A DNA stretch of 13,817 bases from Verrucomicrobiota bacterium. Lineage in GTDB: Bacteria; Verrucomicrobiota; Verrucomicrobiia; Opitutales; Opitutaceae. Shown in pieces: positions 1-6,064 of the stretch. Both the position numbers and the translations under genes were made by a program. The notes below the pieces were generated by a model. That model worked only from the letters and a program-made list of their open reading frames with translations. It was not told the origin of the DNA and made no database searches. The stretch is taken from NCBI GenBank assembly GCA_023426435.1, contig JAFAAS010000178.1, forward strand, positions 1-13,817. The letters are read 5' to 3'. Each line of letters opens with the position of its first letter. Position 1 is the first letter of the stretch.

Positions 1-327
1 ATCCAGCAGGTCATCAACAACCTCCTCAGCAACGCCGTTAAATACTCCCCGCCCGGCTCCAGGATCACCGTCGAACTTCACGCCACCGATAACGCCTGCA
101 GCTTCGGCGTGAAGGACCAGGGCCCCGGCATCCCCGAAAACGAACGCGACAAGCTCTTCAAAGACTTCAGCCGCCTCTCCGTCCAACCCACCGGCGGCGA
201 AAAGAGCACGGGCTTGGGCCTCGCCATCTGCCGCAAAATCGTCGAGGCTCACCGCGGCACCATCGTCGCCGAGAACCTTTCCTCCGGCGGTTGCGAATTC
301 CGGGTCACGCTTCCTCTCGCTTCATGA
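1..327 (+). CDS. Sensor histidine kinase, C-terminal ATP-binding domain (5' truncated by window)
   Basis: This is the last 108 residues of a histidine kinase, read in frame from base 1 to the TGA at 325-327. All the ATP-lid landmarks of an HATPase_c domain are visible. The N box has N7 and N11 in the segment NNLLSNAVKYS, the G1 box is D39-Q-G-P-G43, an F box lies around F53, and the G2 box is G71-L-G-L at 71-74, followed by AICRKIVEAHRG. The protein would autophosphorylate a histidine in its missing upstream DHp domain and pass the phosphate to a receiver. The TGA overlaps the ATG of the next gene (ATGA at 324-327), so that CheY-like protein is the obvious partner. The sensor domain, membrane topology and true start lie outside the window, so the stimulus cannot be inferred. 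Family assignment is secure. Confidence 0.93.
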   Translation: MQQVINNLLSNAVKYSPPGSRITVELHATDNACSFGVKDQGPGIPENERDKLFKDFSRLSVQPTGGEKSTGLGLAICRKIVEAHRGTIVAENLSSGGCEFRVTLPLAS

Positions 328-713
328 ATTTCCAAGGCACCATCCTGCTCGTCGACGACGAACCCCACATCCGCAAATTCGTCGGCCTCATCCTCAAGCA
401 GCTCGGCGCCCCCAACATCATCGAAGCCGGCAACGGCCAGGACGCCCTCGCCACTTACCAAAGCGAAAATCCCGACCTCGTCCTCCTCGACATCTCCATG
501 CCCGTCATGGACGGCCTCACGACACTCCGAAATCTCAAGGCCCTCGATCCCGACTGCGTCGTCATCATGCTCACGTCGATCGTCAACCGCCAGAGCATCG
601 ACGAAGCCCTCTCCCTCGGCGCCGCCAACTACATCCGCAAGGACACCCCGAAAGAAGAAATCGCCCGCGCCCTCACCGAAACGATCGAGAGCTGCTTCGA
701 GCCCGAAAACTAA
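324..713 (+). CDS. Single-domain (CheY-like) response regulator
   Basis: This 129-aa protein is a lone receiver domain with no output domain. The acidic pocket is D11-D12, the phosphoacceptor is D56 in the segment LVLLDISMP, the switch threonine is T84 (MLTS), and the conserved lysine is K106 (YIRKD). The whole set needed for phosphotransfer and phosphorylation-dependent switching is therefore intact. The start chosen is the ATG at 324, which overlaps the kinase TGA. An upstream in-frame start at 291 would add 11 residues that only re-read the kinase gene, and the family begins right at a sequence like MNFQGTILLVDDE. As in other CheY-type proteins, the signal must go to a protein partner, either by binding or by relay. 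The Hpt protein and the PilB/GspE-type ATPase downstream on the same strand are the natural candidates by position, but that is inference. Confidence 0.93.
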   Translation: MNFQGTILLVDDEPHIRKFVGLILKQLGAPNIIEAGNGQDALATYQSENPDLVLLDISMPVMDGLTTLRNLKALDPDCVVIMLTSIVNRQSIDEALSLGAANYIRKDTPKEEIARALTETIESCFEPEN

Positions 714-742
714 CGCCGCTTCTTTCCGCGATCTTCCAGCGC

Positions 743-949
743 ATGAGCCCCACGCACCACCCCCCGCCCGCCACCCACGCGCCCGCGCCCGCCCTCGCCG
801 AAGTCCGCTACTCCTTGCCCCAAATGCTTCAGGAACTCGAGATCGAGCGCGCCGCCGCGTCCTTCGCGATGGAAAAGCTCGATCAAACCGAGATCGGCAA
901 GCTCTTCAAATCGCAGACGCCGCGCCGCCGTGTTAAATCCAAAAAGTAG
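743..949 (+). CDS. Small uncharacterised protein between response regulator and PilB/GspE ATPase
   Basis: This is a 68-aa open frame starting at ATG 743. I do not recognise the family. The first 20 residues are rich in Pro, Ala and His and look disordered. Residues about 23-55 are amphipathic and probably helical, and the C-terminus is basic (RRRVKSKK). There is no signal peptide or membrane segment, so it should be cytoplasmic. No good Shine-Dalgarno sequence precedes it, but that is also true of its neighbours. It fills the gap between two certain genes in the same direction, and its 3' end overlaps the GTG start of the ATPase gene by 20 nt, which fits translational coupling. It could be an adaptor of the downstream motor. 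The alternative is that it is a chance frame in GC-rich DNA; conservation of its central helix in relatives would decide. Confidence 0.55.
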   Translation: MSPTHHPPPATHAPAPALAEVRYSLPQMLQELEIERAAASFAMEKLDQTEIGKLFKSQTPRRRVKSKK

Positions 950-2636
950 CCAGTTCCTCGCGAGCATCCGCCAGCGCCCGGACTTCGACTACGTCCAGGA
1001 ACTCGCCACCCTCGTCGAACGCCACGGCATCGGCCTCGAGCTGCTTCAAGCGCTCATCGACGAGAAAATCCTTCCCAAGGAAGACGCCTGCAAACTCTGG
1101 GCCGACTCCCTCGAGGTCGCCTACGTCGACCCTTTCGCCTCCGTCATCACCGACGAAGCCCTCGAAAAAATCCCCGTCGAGATCGCCAAAAAAACCAAAG
1201 CCATCGGCCTCTACGTCCTCAACGGCGTCCTCACCGTCGCCATCGCCAGCCCCGGCGACGCCGACCTCATCAAGCGGCTCAGCCAGATCGCGCAAATCCC
1301 GCTCAGTCCCGTCTTCGCCCTCCCGCGCGAAATCGAAGACGCCATCGCGATCCACTACTGCACCGAAAAAAACATCGAGGACTCCCTCAGCGAACTCGAA
1401 CACTCCAGCCTCTTCGACCGCTCCGAAACCGCCGGCGAAAAACTCGCCGCCCTCGCCGAGAACAATTCCCTCACCGAAATCCTCGACGAGATCATCTACT
1501 TCGCCCTCCGCGAGCGCGCCACCGATCTCCACATCGAGGCCCAGGAAACCATCTGCCGCATCCGCTTCCGCATCGACGGCAATCTCCGCGAAATCCTCAC
1601 CTACTCCCGCAAGCTTCACCGCGCCCTCATCTCGCGCCTGAAAATCCTCTGCAGCCTCAACATCTCCGAATCGCGTTTCCCCCAGGACGGCCGATTCTCC
1701 ATGCCCATCGGCTCCCAGACCGCCAACTTCCGCGTCTCCACCATCCCGTCCGCCTACGGCGAAAAAGCCGTCATCCGCATCCTCGCGATGACCGGCAAGA
1801 AGACAATGCTCACGCTGGATAAGATGATGATCTCCCAGACCATCCTCCAGCCGTTCAAACGTCTCATCCAAAATCCCAACGGCATCCTCTTCGTCACCGG
1901 CCCCACCGGCTCCGGCAAAACCACCACGCTCTACGCCGCGCTCCACGAGATCAACACCCCCGGCGTCAACATCTCCACGATCGAAGACCCCATCGAAATC
2001 CAGCTCGCCGGCGTCACCCAGACCCAGGTCAACGCTCACATCGACCTGAAATTCTCCACGGTTCTCCGCGCTCTCATGCGGCAAGACCCCGACGCCATCC
2101 TCATCGGCGAAATCCGCGACCTCGAAACCGCCAAAATCGCCACCGAAGCCGCCCTCACCGGCCACATCGTTTTCGCCACGCTCCACACCAACACCGCCGC
2201 CCAGGCCATCGTTCGCCTCATCGAAATCGGCGTCGAACCTTACATGGTCGCGCCATCCGTCATCGGCGTTCTCGCCCAGCGCCTCGCCGCCAAGATCTGC
2301 GACAACTGCAAGGAAGCTTACTACCCGTCCCGCGAGGTGCTTCGCCGTTACTTCGAAGACGAGGGCCTCACCGAAGTTCCTTTCTATCGCGGCCGCGGCT
2401 GTCCCGCCTGCCGCAACACCGGCTACAAGGGCCGCGTCGCCTTCCACGAGCTCGTCCTCATCACCGAGGAAATCCGCACGCTGATCTCCGAGGGCAAGAG
2501 CGCCCAGGAAATCACCAAGGCCGCCGCCAAGGTCGGCTACAAACCGCTGCGTTACGATGGCTTGAAAAAAGTGCTTCTCGGCCTGACCACCATCGACGAA
2601 ATCGAACAAAACACTTCTTTCGAATGGTCGGTCTAG
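930..2636 (+). CDS. PilB/GspE-family type IV pilus or type II secretion assembly ATPase
   Basis: This is a 568-aa cytoplasmic motor ATPase that powers pilus extension or pseudopilus assembly. An N-terminal T2SSE_N/MshEN-like region covers about residues 25-150. The ATPase core follows: Walker A GPTGSGKT at 324-331, an Asp box (TIEDPIE, 350-356), Walker B with E394 (DAILIGEIRD, 388-397) and a His box (TGHIVFATLHT, 410-420). A tetracysteine zinc site is formed by C457, C460, C491 and C494. That zinc site marks PilB/GspE/MshE and argues against the retraction ATPase PilT. Length is normal for the family. The start is GTG at 930, which overlaps the small upstream gene; no later ATG would keep the N-domain. 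No gspF/pilC, pilin or secretin gene is in the window, so pilus versus secretion cannot be decided. Its placement between a kinase/regulator pair and an Hpt gene is unusual. Confidence 0.95.
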   Translation: MLNPKSSQFLASIRQRPDFDYVQELATLVERHGIGLELLQALIDEKILPKEDACKLWADSLEVAYVDPFASVITDEALEKIPVEIAKKTKAIGLYVLNGVLTVAIASPGDADLIKRLSQIAQIPLSPVFALPREIEDAIAIHYCTEKNIEDSLSELEHSSLFDRSETAGEKLAALAENNSLTEILDEIIYFALRERATDLHIEAQETICRIRFRIDGNLREILTYSRKLHRALISRLKILCSLNISESRFPQDGRFSMPIGSQTANFRVSTIPSAYGEKAVIRILAMTGKKTMLTLDKMMISQTILQPFKRLIQNPNGILFVTGPTGSGKTTTLYAALHEINTPGVNISTIEDPIEIQLAGVTQTQVNAHIDLKFSTVLRALMRQDPDAILIGEIRDLETAKIATEAALTGHIVFATLHTNTAAQAIVRLIEIGVEPYMVAPSVIGVLAQRLAAKICDNCKEAYYPSREVLRRYFEDEGLTEVPFYRGRGCPACRNTGYKGRVAFHELVLITEEIRTLISEGKSAQEITKAAAKVGYKPLRYDGLKKVLLGLTTIDEIEQNTSFEWSV

Positions 2637-2676
2637 TCCGACCCAACCTTCAACACGTTCCGCGAGCCTCACCACC

Positions 2677-3033
2677 ATGGCCGACCTTCCTGTCATCGAT
2701 CCGCAAGCCATCGAAAATCTCCGCGCGCTCAATCCCGACGATGGCGACGAATTTCTGCGCGAGATCATCGCGATCTACCTCGAAGACACGCCGCAGCGCT
2801 TGACCGAGCTCGAACAAAGCCTCGCGTCCAGCGACATCCCGAAGTTCACCCGCGCCGCGCACAGCATCAAAGGCAGCTCCTCCAACGTCGGCGCCACCGC
2901 CGTCCGCGCCATCGCCGAACAACTCGAACACCACTCCGCCAAACAGGGCCTCGACGGCGTCGCGCCAATGATGTCCACCCTCAAAACCGAATTCGCCCGC
3001 GCCCAATCCGAATTCGCCAAACTTCTCCCCTAA
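2677..3033 (+). CDS. Stand-alone Hpt (histidine phosphotransfer) protein
   Basis: This 118-aa protein is a complete Hpt four-helix module and little else. The phosphorylatable histidine is H62 in the hallmark motif AAHSIKGSSSNVGA (60-73), with the conserved lysine K65 and glycine G66 after it. The N-terminal segment (residues 22-50: DGDEFLREIIAIYLEDTP...) is the usual amphipathic helix pair before the motif. Hpt proteins shuttle phosphate between receiver domains, so a relay with the CheY-like protein encoded upstream is plausible. The gene starts 40 bp after the ATPase stop, on the same strand, and is followed directly by an intrinsic terminator, so it is probably the last gene of the unit. 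The start ATG at 2677 has no strong ribosome binding site but gives the standard domain length. Family call is secure; partner is inferred. Confidence 0.93.
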   Translation: MADLPVIDPQAIENLRALNPDDGDEFLREIIAIYLEDTPQRLTELEQSLASSDIPKFTRAAHSIKGSSSNVGATAVRAIAEQLEHHSAKQGLDGVAPMMSTLKTEFARAQSEFAKLLP

Positions 3034-3042
3034 CCGGCCCTT

Positions 3043-3070
3043 GTAGGGCGGGGTCTCCCGACCCCGCCGT
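3043..3070. repeat. REP-like palindrome, GTAGGGCG type (copy 1)
   Basis: A perfect 9-bp stem is formed by ggcggggtc (3047-3055) and gaccccgcc (3060-3068) around a tccc loop. It is flanked by GTAG on the left and GT on the right. A second copy with the same flanks and loop but a different stem lies at 6020-6047. No T-tract follows on either strand, so it is not a classical terminator by itself. It sits 10 bp after the Hpt stop and 9 bp before the second palindrome. Confidence 0.85.
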
Positions 3071-3079
3071 CTCGCTCGT

Positions 3080-3108
3080 AGCGCGGTCAACCTGACCGCG
3101 CTTTTTTT
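3080..3108 (+). terminator. Intrinsic (Rho-independent) terminator after the Hpt gene
   Basis: A perfect 10-bp stem agcgcggtca (3080-3089) / tgaccgcgct (3093-3102) encloses a 3-nt loop. The run of seven T residues on the + strand (3102-3108) begins with the last base of the right arm. This is a textbook terminator for the kinase-to-Hpt unit. The T-tract runs into the stop codon of the convergent opgH gene (3107-3109). On the - strand the same hairpin is followed by acgagc, not T, so it would not terminate opgH by this mechanism but could protect its mRNA 3' end. The GTAG prefix at 3078 resembles the neighbouring palindrome, so the terminator may derive from a dispersed repeat. Confidence 0.85.
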
Positions 3109-5254
3109 ATCGATACAACGCCGTCGTCGGCGCCGCCGTCAGCACGTTGTATTGCCGCATCGCCAGCCGCCACCACTCCGCCAGCGCATCCGCCGGGCTG
3201 CTCCACAATTCCCGATGCAGCCAGATCATCGACTCCGCATCGAGCAGCAGCGCCATCTTCTCCTTCGTCGAGAATCCTTGCGGTCCTTCATGCAACAACC
3301 GCTTCCGCAGCTGCGCGAACCACTCCCGCGCCTCCTCGCTCGAACGTCGCTGCCGCAACAACGCCACGTGCATCGCGTTCACATACGGATCGAGCACCGC
3401 CTGCATCAAACCATAGTCCGCCCGCAACGGCTCGATCGGCGGCAGATGCCGATAACACTCCGCCAGATTCTGACGCAACCGTCGCAGCTCATACGGCGGC
3501 TGCGATTCCTCCGGAATCAAAAACAATCCCAGTTCGCGCGCCCGCCGCCCAATCCCCGCCTTGCTCAACAAAATCGATATCGGGATCGAAAACACCAGCC
3601 CCGCCAGCACCGGGCTCAACCACCAGAAAAACACGGGAAACAAAATCAAGGCCGACGCCCCCCAGATCACGCCAAACGCCGCCTGGCCCCAATGCGTGAT
3701 GATCGCCTCCCGCCAGTCCGTGCCGTCGTCATTCGATTCCCGCTTCTGCGTCACCCACGACACGCCTTGTCCGAGCAGCGTAAAGAGCACGAACTTCGAA
3801 TTGAACATCATGTTGATCGGCGCCAGCAGCGCCGAAATCACGATCTCGCTCAACGCGCTCAACACGAACCGCACCCGCCCGCCATAGCGTTCCACTTCTT
3901 CCCGCCGCCCGAGCATCACCACGATGCTCACGATCTTCGGCAAAAAGAGTAACAACATCGTGAATACAAACAGCGACAGCGCCGCCGGCACTTTCACTTC
4001 GTAGCCGAAAATCGAGGTGTAATCCTCCTGCCGCGGCCCGGCGAAAAACGTGTTCACCAGATCGAACGCATTGATCGTGCTGATCACCAGAAACAGCAGC
4101 CAGAGCGGCGACGACAAATACGCCATCACGCCCATGAAAAGATGAAACCGGTTCGCCGGACGAAACCCGCGCGCCGTCAGCAGCCACGCGTGCTGCATGT
4201 TGCCCTGACTCCATCGCCGGTCCCGCTTCGCACTTTCGATCAGGGTCGGCGGTCCTTCCTCCCAACTGCCTTCAATATCGTGCGCCAGCCACACCGCCCA
4301 GCCGGCGCGACGCATCAGCGCCGCCTCCACAAAATCGTGCGACAAAATCCGCCCGCCAAACGGCTCGCTCCCCGGCAAATCCGGCAGCGAACAATGCTCC
4401 ATGAAGGGCTGCACGCGAATGATCGCATTATGCCCCCAATAATTTCCCTCGTGCTGCTGCCAGTAATTCAGCCCCGCTAAAAACAGCGGACTATAAACGC
4501 GATTCGCGAACGACTGCACCCGCGCATACAAGGTGTCTCCATTCACGATCCGCGGCGCCGTCTGGATGATGCCCGCGCCCGGATTCTTTTCCATCAACGC
4601 CACCAGCTGCACGAGCGCCTTGCCCGTCATGATCGAGTCCGCATCGAGCACGACCATGTAGCGATAACTCTTCCCCCACCGTCGCAGAAAATCCGCTACA
4701 TTCCCCGCCTTCTTGTTAATCTGATTAACGCGCTTCCGATAAAAAATCTTCCCGAAGCCGTTCACTTGCTTGCACAGCTCCACCCATGCGGTCTCCTCCA
4801 CGATCCACTGCGAGGGCTGATTCGAATCGCTGAGAATGAAGAAGTCGAAGTGCTCCAGCTTCTTCGTCTCCTCCACCGACCGAAACACCACGCGCAGTCC
4901 TTCGAACACGCGGCTCACGTCTTCGTTGAACACCGGCATGACGATCGCCGTCGACGCCAGCGGCACCTCTTCCCCGCGCGCCACCGTCATCGTGATCCGC
5001 CGGCTGTCGCCACCGCGATTGATCACATAAAACCCGGCGATCGCCGTGCAGAACCCGATCGCGATCTGCAGAAACAAAATCACGAACAGGATCAGCAGCG
5101 TCAGCTCCACCCCCGTCAGCCCGTCGCGCCACAACAAGTCCGCCATGAACCAGGTGGCCAGACTCGTGAGCACGAAGATCGACGAGAAAAACGAAAACCG
5201 CCGCCGATTCAGCCGCGCCACCGTCATCCGATCATGCACCGCCGAAAAGCTCAT
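3107..5254 (-). CDS. opgH: Glucans biosynthesis glucosyltransferase H (osmoregulated periplasmic glucan backbone synthase)
   Basis: This is a 715-aa inner-membrane family 2 glycosyltransferase that polymerises the beta-1,2-glucan backbone of periplasmic glucans from UDP-glucose. Two membrane segments (about 21-41 and 50-77) precede a cytosolic catalytic domain with D143 (SDSN), the DAD motif D204-A-D206, HDFVE at 306-310 and R344-D-R-R-W348, the R/QxxRW motif. More membrane segments follow between about 372 and 565, then a soluble tail of about 150 residues. The E. coli protein is near 850 aa. This one has only about 20 residues before the first membrane helix, so it lacks the long N-terminal cytoplasmic region reported to bind FtsZ in E. 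coli. The ATG at 5254 was chosen because an upstream ATG at 5308 lies inside an inverted repeat (5278-5361) and would only translate repeat DNA; ATG 5227 is another option. It is last in the - strand gene series and convergent with the Hpt gene. Confidence 0.95.
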   Translation of the reverse strand: MSFSAVHDRMTVARLNRRRFSFFSSIFVLTSLATWFMADLLWRDGLTGVELTLLILFVILFLQIAIGFCTAIAGFYVINRGGDSRRITMTVARGEEVPLASTAIVMPVFNEDVSRVFEGLRVVFRSVEETKKLEHFDFFILSDSNQPSQWIVEETAWVELCKQVNGFGKIFYRKRVNQINKKAGNVADFLRRWGKSYRYMVVLDADSIMTGKALVQLVALMEKNPGAGIIQTAPRIVNGDTLYARVQSFANRVYSPLFLAGLNYWQQHEGNYWGHNAIIRVQPFMEHCSLPDLPGSEPFGGRILSHDFVEAALMRRAGWAVWLAHDIEGSWEEGPPTLIESAKRDRRWSQGNMQHAWLLTARGFRPANRFHLFMGVMAYLSSPLWLLFLVISTINAFDLVNTFFAGPRQEDYTSIFGYEVKVPAALSLFVFTMLLLFLPKIVSIVVMLGRREEVERYGGRVRFVLSALSEIVISALLAPINMMFNSKFVLFTLLGQGVSWVTQKRESNDDGTDWREAIITHWGQAAFGVIWGASALILFPVFFWWLSPVLAGLVFSIPISILLSKAGIGRRARELGLFLIPEESQPPYELRRLRQNLAECYRHLPPIEPLRADYGLMQAVLDPYVNAMHVALLRQRRSSEEAREWFAQLRKRLLHEGPQGFSTKEKMALLLDAESMIWLHRELWSSPADALAEWWRLAMRQYNVLTAAPTTALYR

Positions 5255-5277
5255 GCGATTCGCCCCAGGGTATAGAT

Positions 5278-5361
5278 TGTCATTCTGAGCGAAGCGAAGA
5301 ATCCACATGTGCGCCCGCCAGCGATCACCGCTCTGGATTCTTCGCTTCGCTCAGAATGACA
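5278..5361. repeat. 28-bp perfect inverted repeat (TCATTCTGAGCGAAGCGAAG family)
   Basis: The arms at 5278-5305 and 5334-5361 are exact reverse complements over 28 bp, separated by 28 bp of unrelated sequence. The core, CATTCTGAGCGAAGCGAAGA, is a sequence I recall as a dispersed repeat in many bacterial genomes, where it yields spurious peptides such as ILRFAQND. That is what the extended opgH frame shows (WILRFAQND). The element fills the 156-bp gap between the 197-aa gene and opgH. It has no coding capacity, so it behaves like a MITE or paired REP, and its RNA would form a long hairpin between the two genes. Confidence 0.9.
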
Positions 5362-5410
5362 GAACGGACTCCGAGCGCATTCCTCCAACACGCCGTCTGA
5401 TATCTCCCCC

Positions 5411-6004
5411 TCACCGCGTCGCATAAAAAATCACCCCCAGCGCCCCCGCGAACAACATCCACAAAAACAGCGTCCGCAAAATCGGCATCCGCTCGAACCG
5501 CTCCAACGTCTCCCCCGCCGCCTCCGGAATCGGCCCCAAATCGATCGGCCGCGGCACCATGCTCGACACCGTCAAATCCGGCCCCGCCGTCAGCGCGCTC
5601 GCCCGCATCGCCGCCTTGAAATCTTCCGGCACATTCGACTCGTCCAAAAACGCATACGGCCACTTCTGCGGCCCATCGCTCAACAACAACGCCACGCGTC
5701 CGTCCACCGCGATCCGCTCATGCGGCAGATCGCGCTCATCCAACACGTCCGCGAACCAGCGATCCATCATCTGCTCCGCTTCCTCCGCCGCGAGCGCCGT
5801 CGGATCGAGCGAGGGATCCGCCGCATGTCGCTGCGCCGCCCGCGCCAGGATCCGCAAGATCAGCCGGCTCGCGTGTAGTCGATTATGGATACGATGCGCG
5901 CGCAGATAATCTTCCACGCGCACATAGGCCGCATTCCACGCCTCCATCGTCCCCGTGGTCGGACGAAACGTCCCCAACGGTTCCATCGCTGCCGGCTCAC
6001 TCAT
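5411..6004 (-). CDS. Tail-anchored protein of unknown function encoded between opgG and opgH
   Basis: This is a 197-aa protein I do not recognise. Residues about 18-95 are charged and alanine-rich and look helical, with many basic residues at 28-60. Residues 96-165 look mixed alpha/beta. A single hydrophobic segment at about 174-195 (from RMPILRTLFLWML to VIFYATR) ends the chain. With no N-terminal signal it should be a tail-anchored inner-membrane protein with a cytoplasmic body. The start at 6004 is supported by a strong GGAGAGG (6016-6010) five nt upstream. A longer frame from 6061 would only translate the palindrome at 6020-6047. It lies 60 bp after opgG and 156 bp before opgH, all on one strand. 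The setting suggests an accessory of the OpgH synthase. Rhodobacter also has a gene between opgG and opgH, but I cannot say the two are related. Confidence 0.85.
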   Translation of the reverse strand: MSEPAAMEPLGTFRPTTGTMEAWNAAYVRVEDYLRAHRIHNRLHASRLILRILARAAQRHAADPSLDPTALAAEEAEQMMDRWFADVLDERDLPHERIAVDGRVALLLSDGPQKWPYAFLDESNVPEDFKAAMRASALTAGPDLTVSSMVPRPIDLGPIPEAAGETLERFERMPILRTLFLWMLFAGALGVIFYATR

Positions 6005-6016
6005 CCGTTCCTCTCC
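6005..6016 (-). promoter_or_regulatory. Strong Shine-Dalgarno that fixes the start of the 197-aa gene
   Basis: On the - strand GGAGAGG (6016-6010) precedes ATG 6004 by five nt. Few genes in the window have so clear a site, and it rules out the longer frame from 6061. The palindrome at 6024-6045 ends just 7 nt upstream, close enough for its folding to affect ribosome access. Confidence 0.75.
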
Positions 6017-6019
6017 GCG

Positions 6020-6047
6020 GTAGGGCGCGTTGTCCCCAACGCGCCGT
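6020..6047. repeat. REP-like palindrome, GTAGGGCG type (copy 2)
   Basis: A perfect 9-bp stem ggcgcgttg (6024-6032) / caacgcgcc (6037-6045) encloses the loop tccc. The flanks GTAG and GT and the loop are identical to copy 1 at 3043-3070. Three of the nine base pairs differ, and each difference is compensated on the other arm. It lies in the 60-bp gap between opgG and the 197-aa gene, so it is transcribed inside the probable operon. It may stabilise or separate the messages, as REP hairpins do in other bacteria. Confidence 0.88.
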
Positions 6048-6064
6048 ATTCGCTCCGCCACCTC

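Noticed and set aside
933..2768. 611-aa open frame on the - strand
   Set aside because: It lies opposite the assembly ATPase gene, is made mainly of G, D, E, V, A and F residues expected from reading C-rich codons backwards, and shows no domain.
3043..3070. Second intrinsic terminator at the first palindrome
   Set aside because: No T-run follows the stem on either strand; it matches a dispersed repeat family instead.
5255..5308. Longer opgH start at 5308
   Set aside because: The extra 18 residues are coded by one arm of a dispersed inverted repeat and match a known type of spurious peptide.
6005..6061. Longer start of the 197-aa gene at 6061
   Set aside because: The extra residues come from a palindromic repeat, and the ATG at 6004 has a strong ribosome site.
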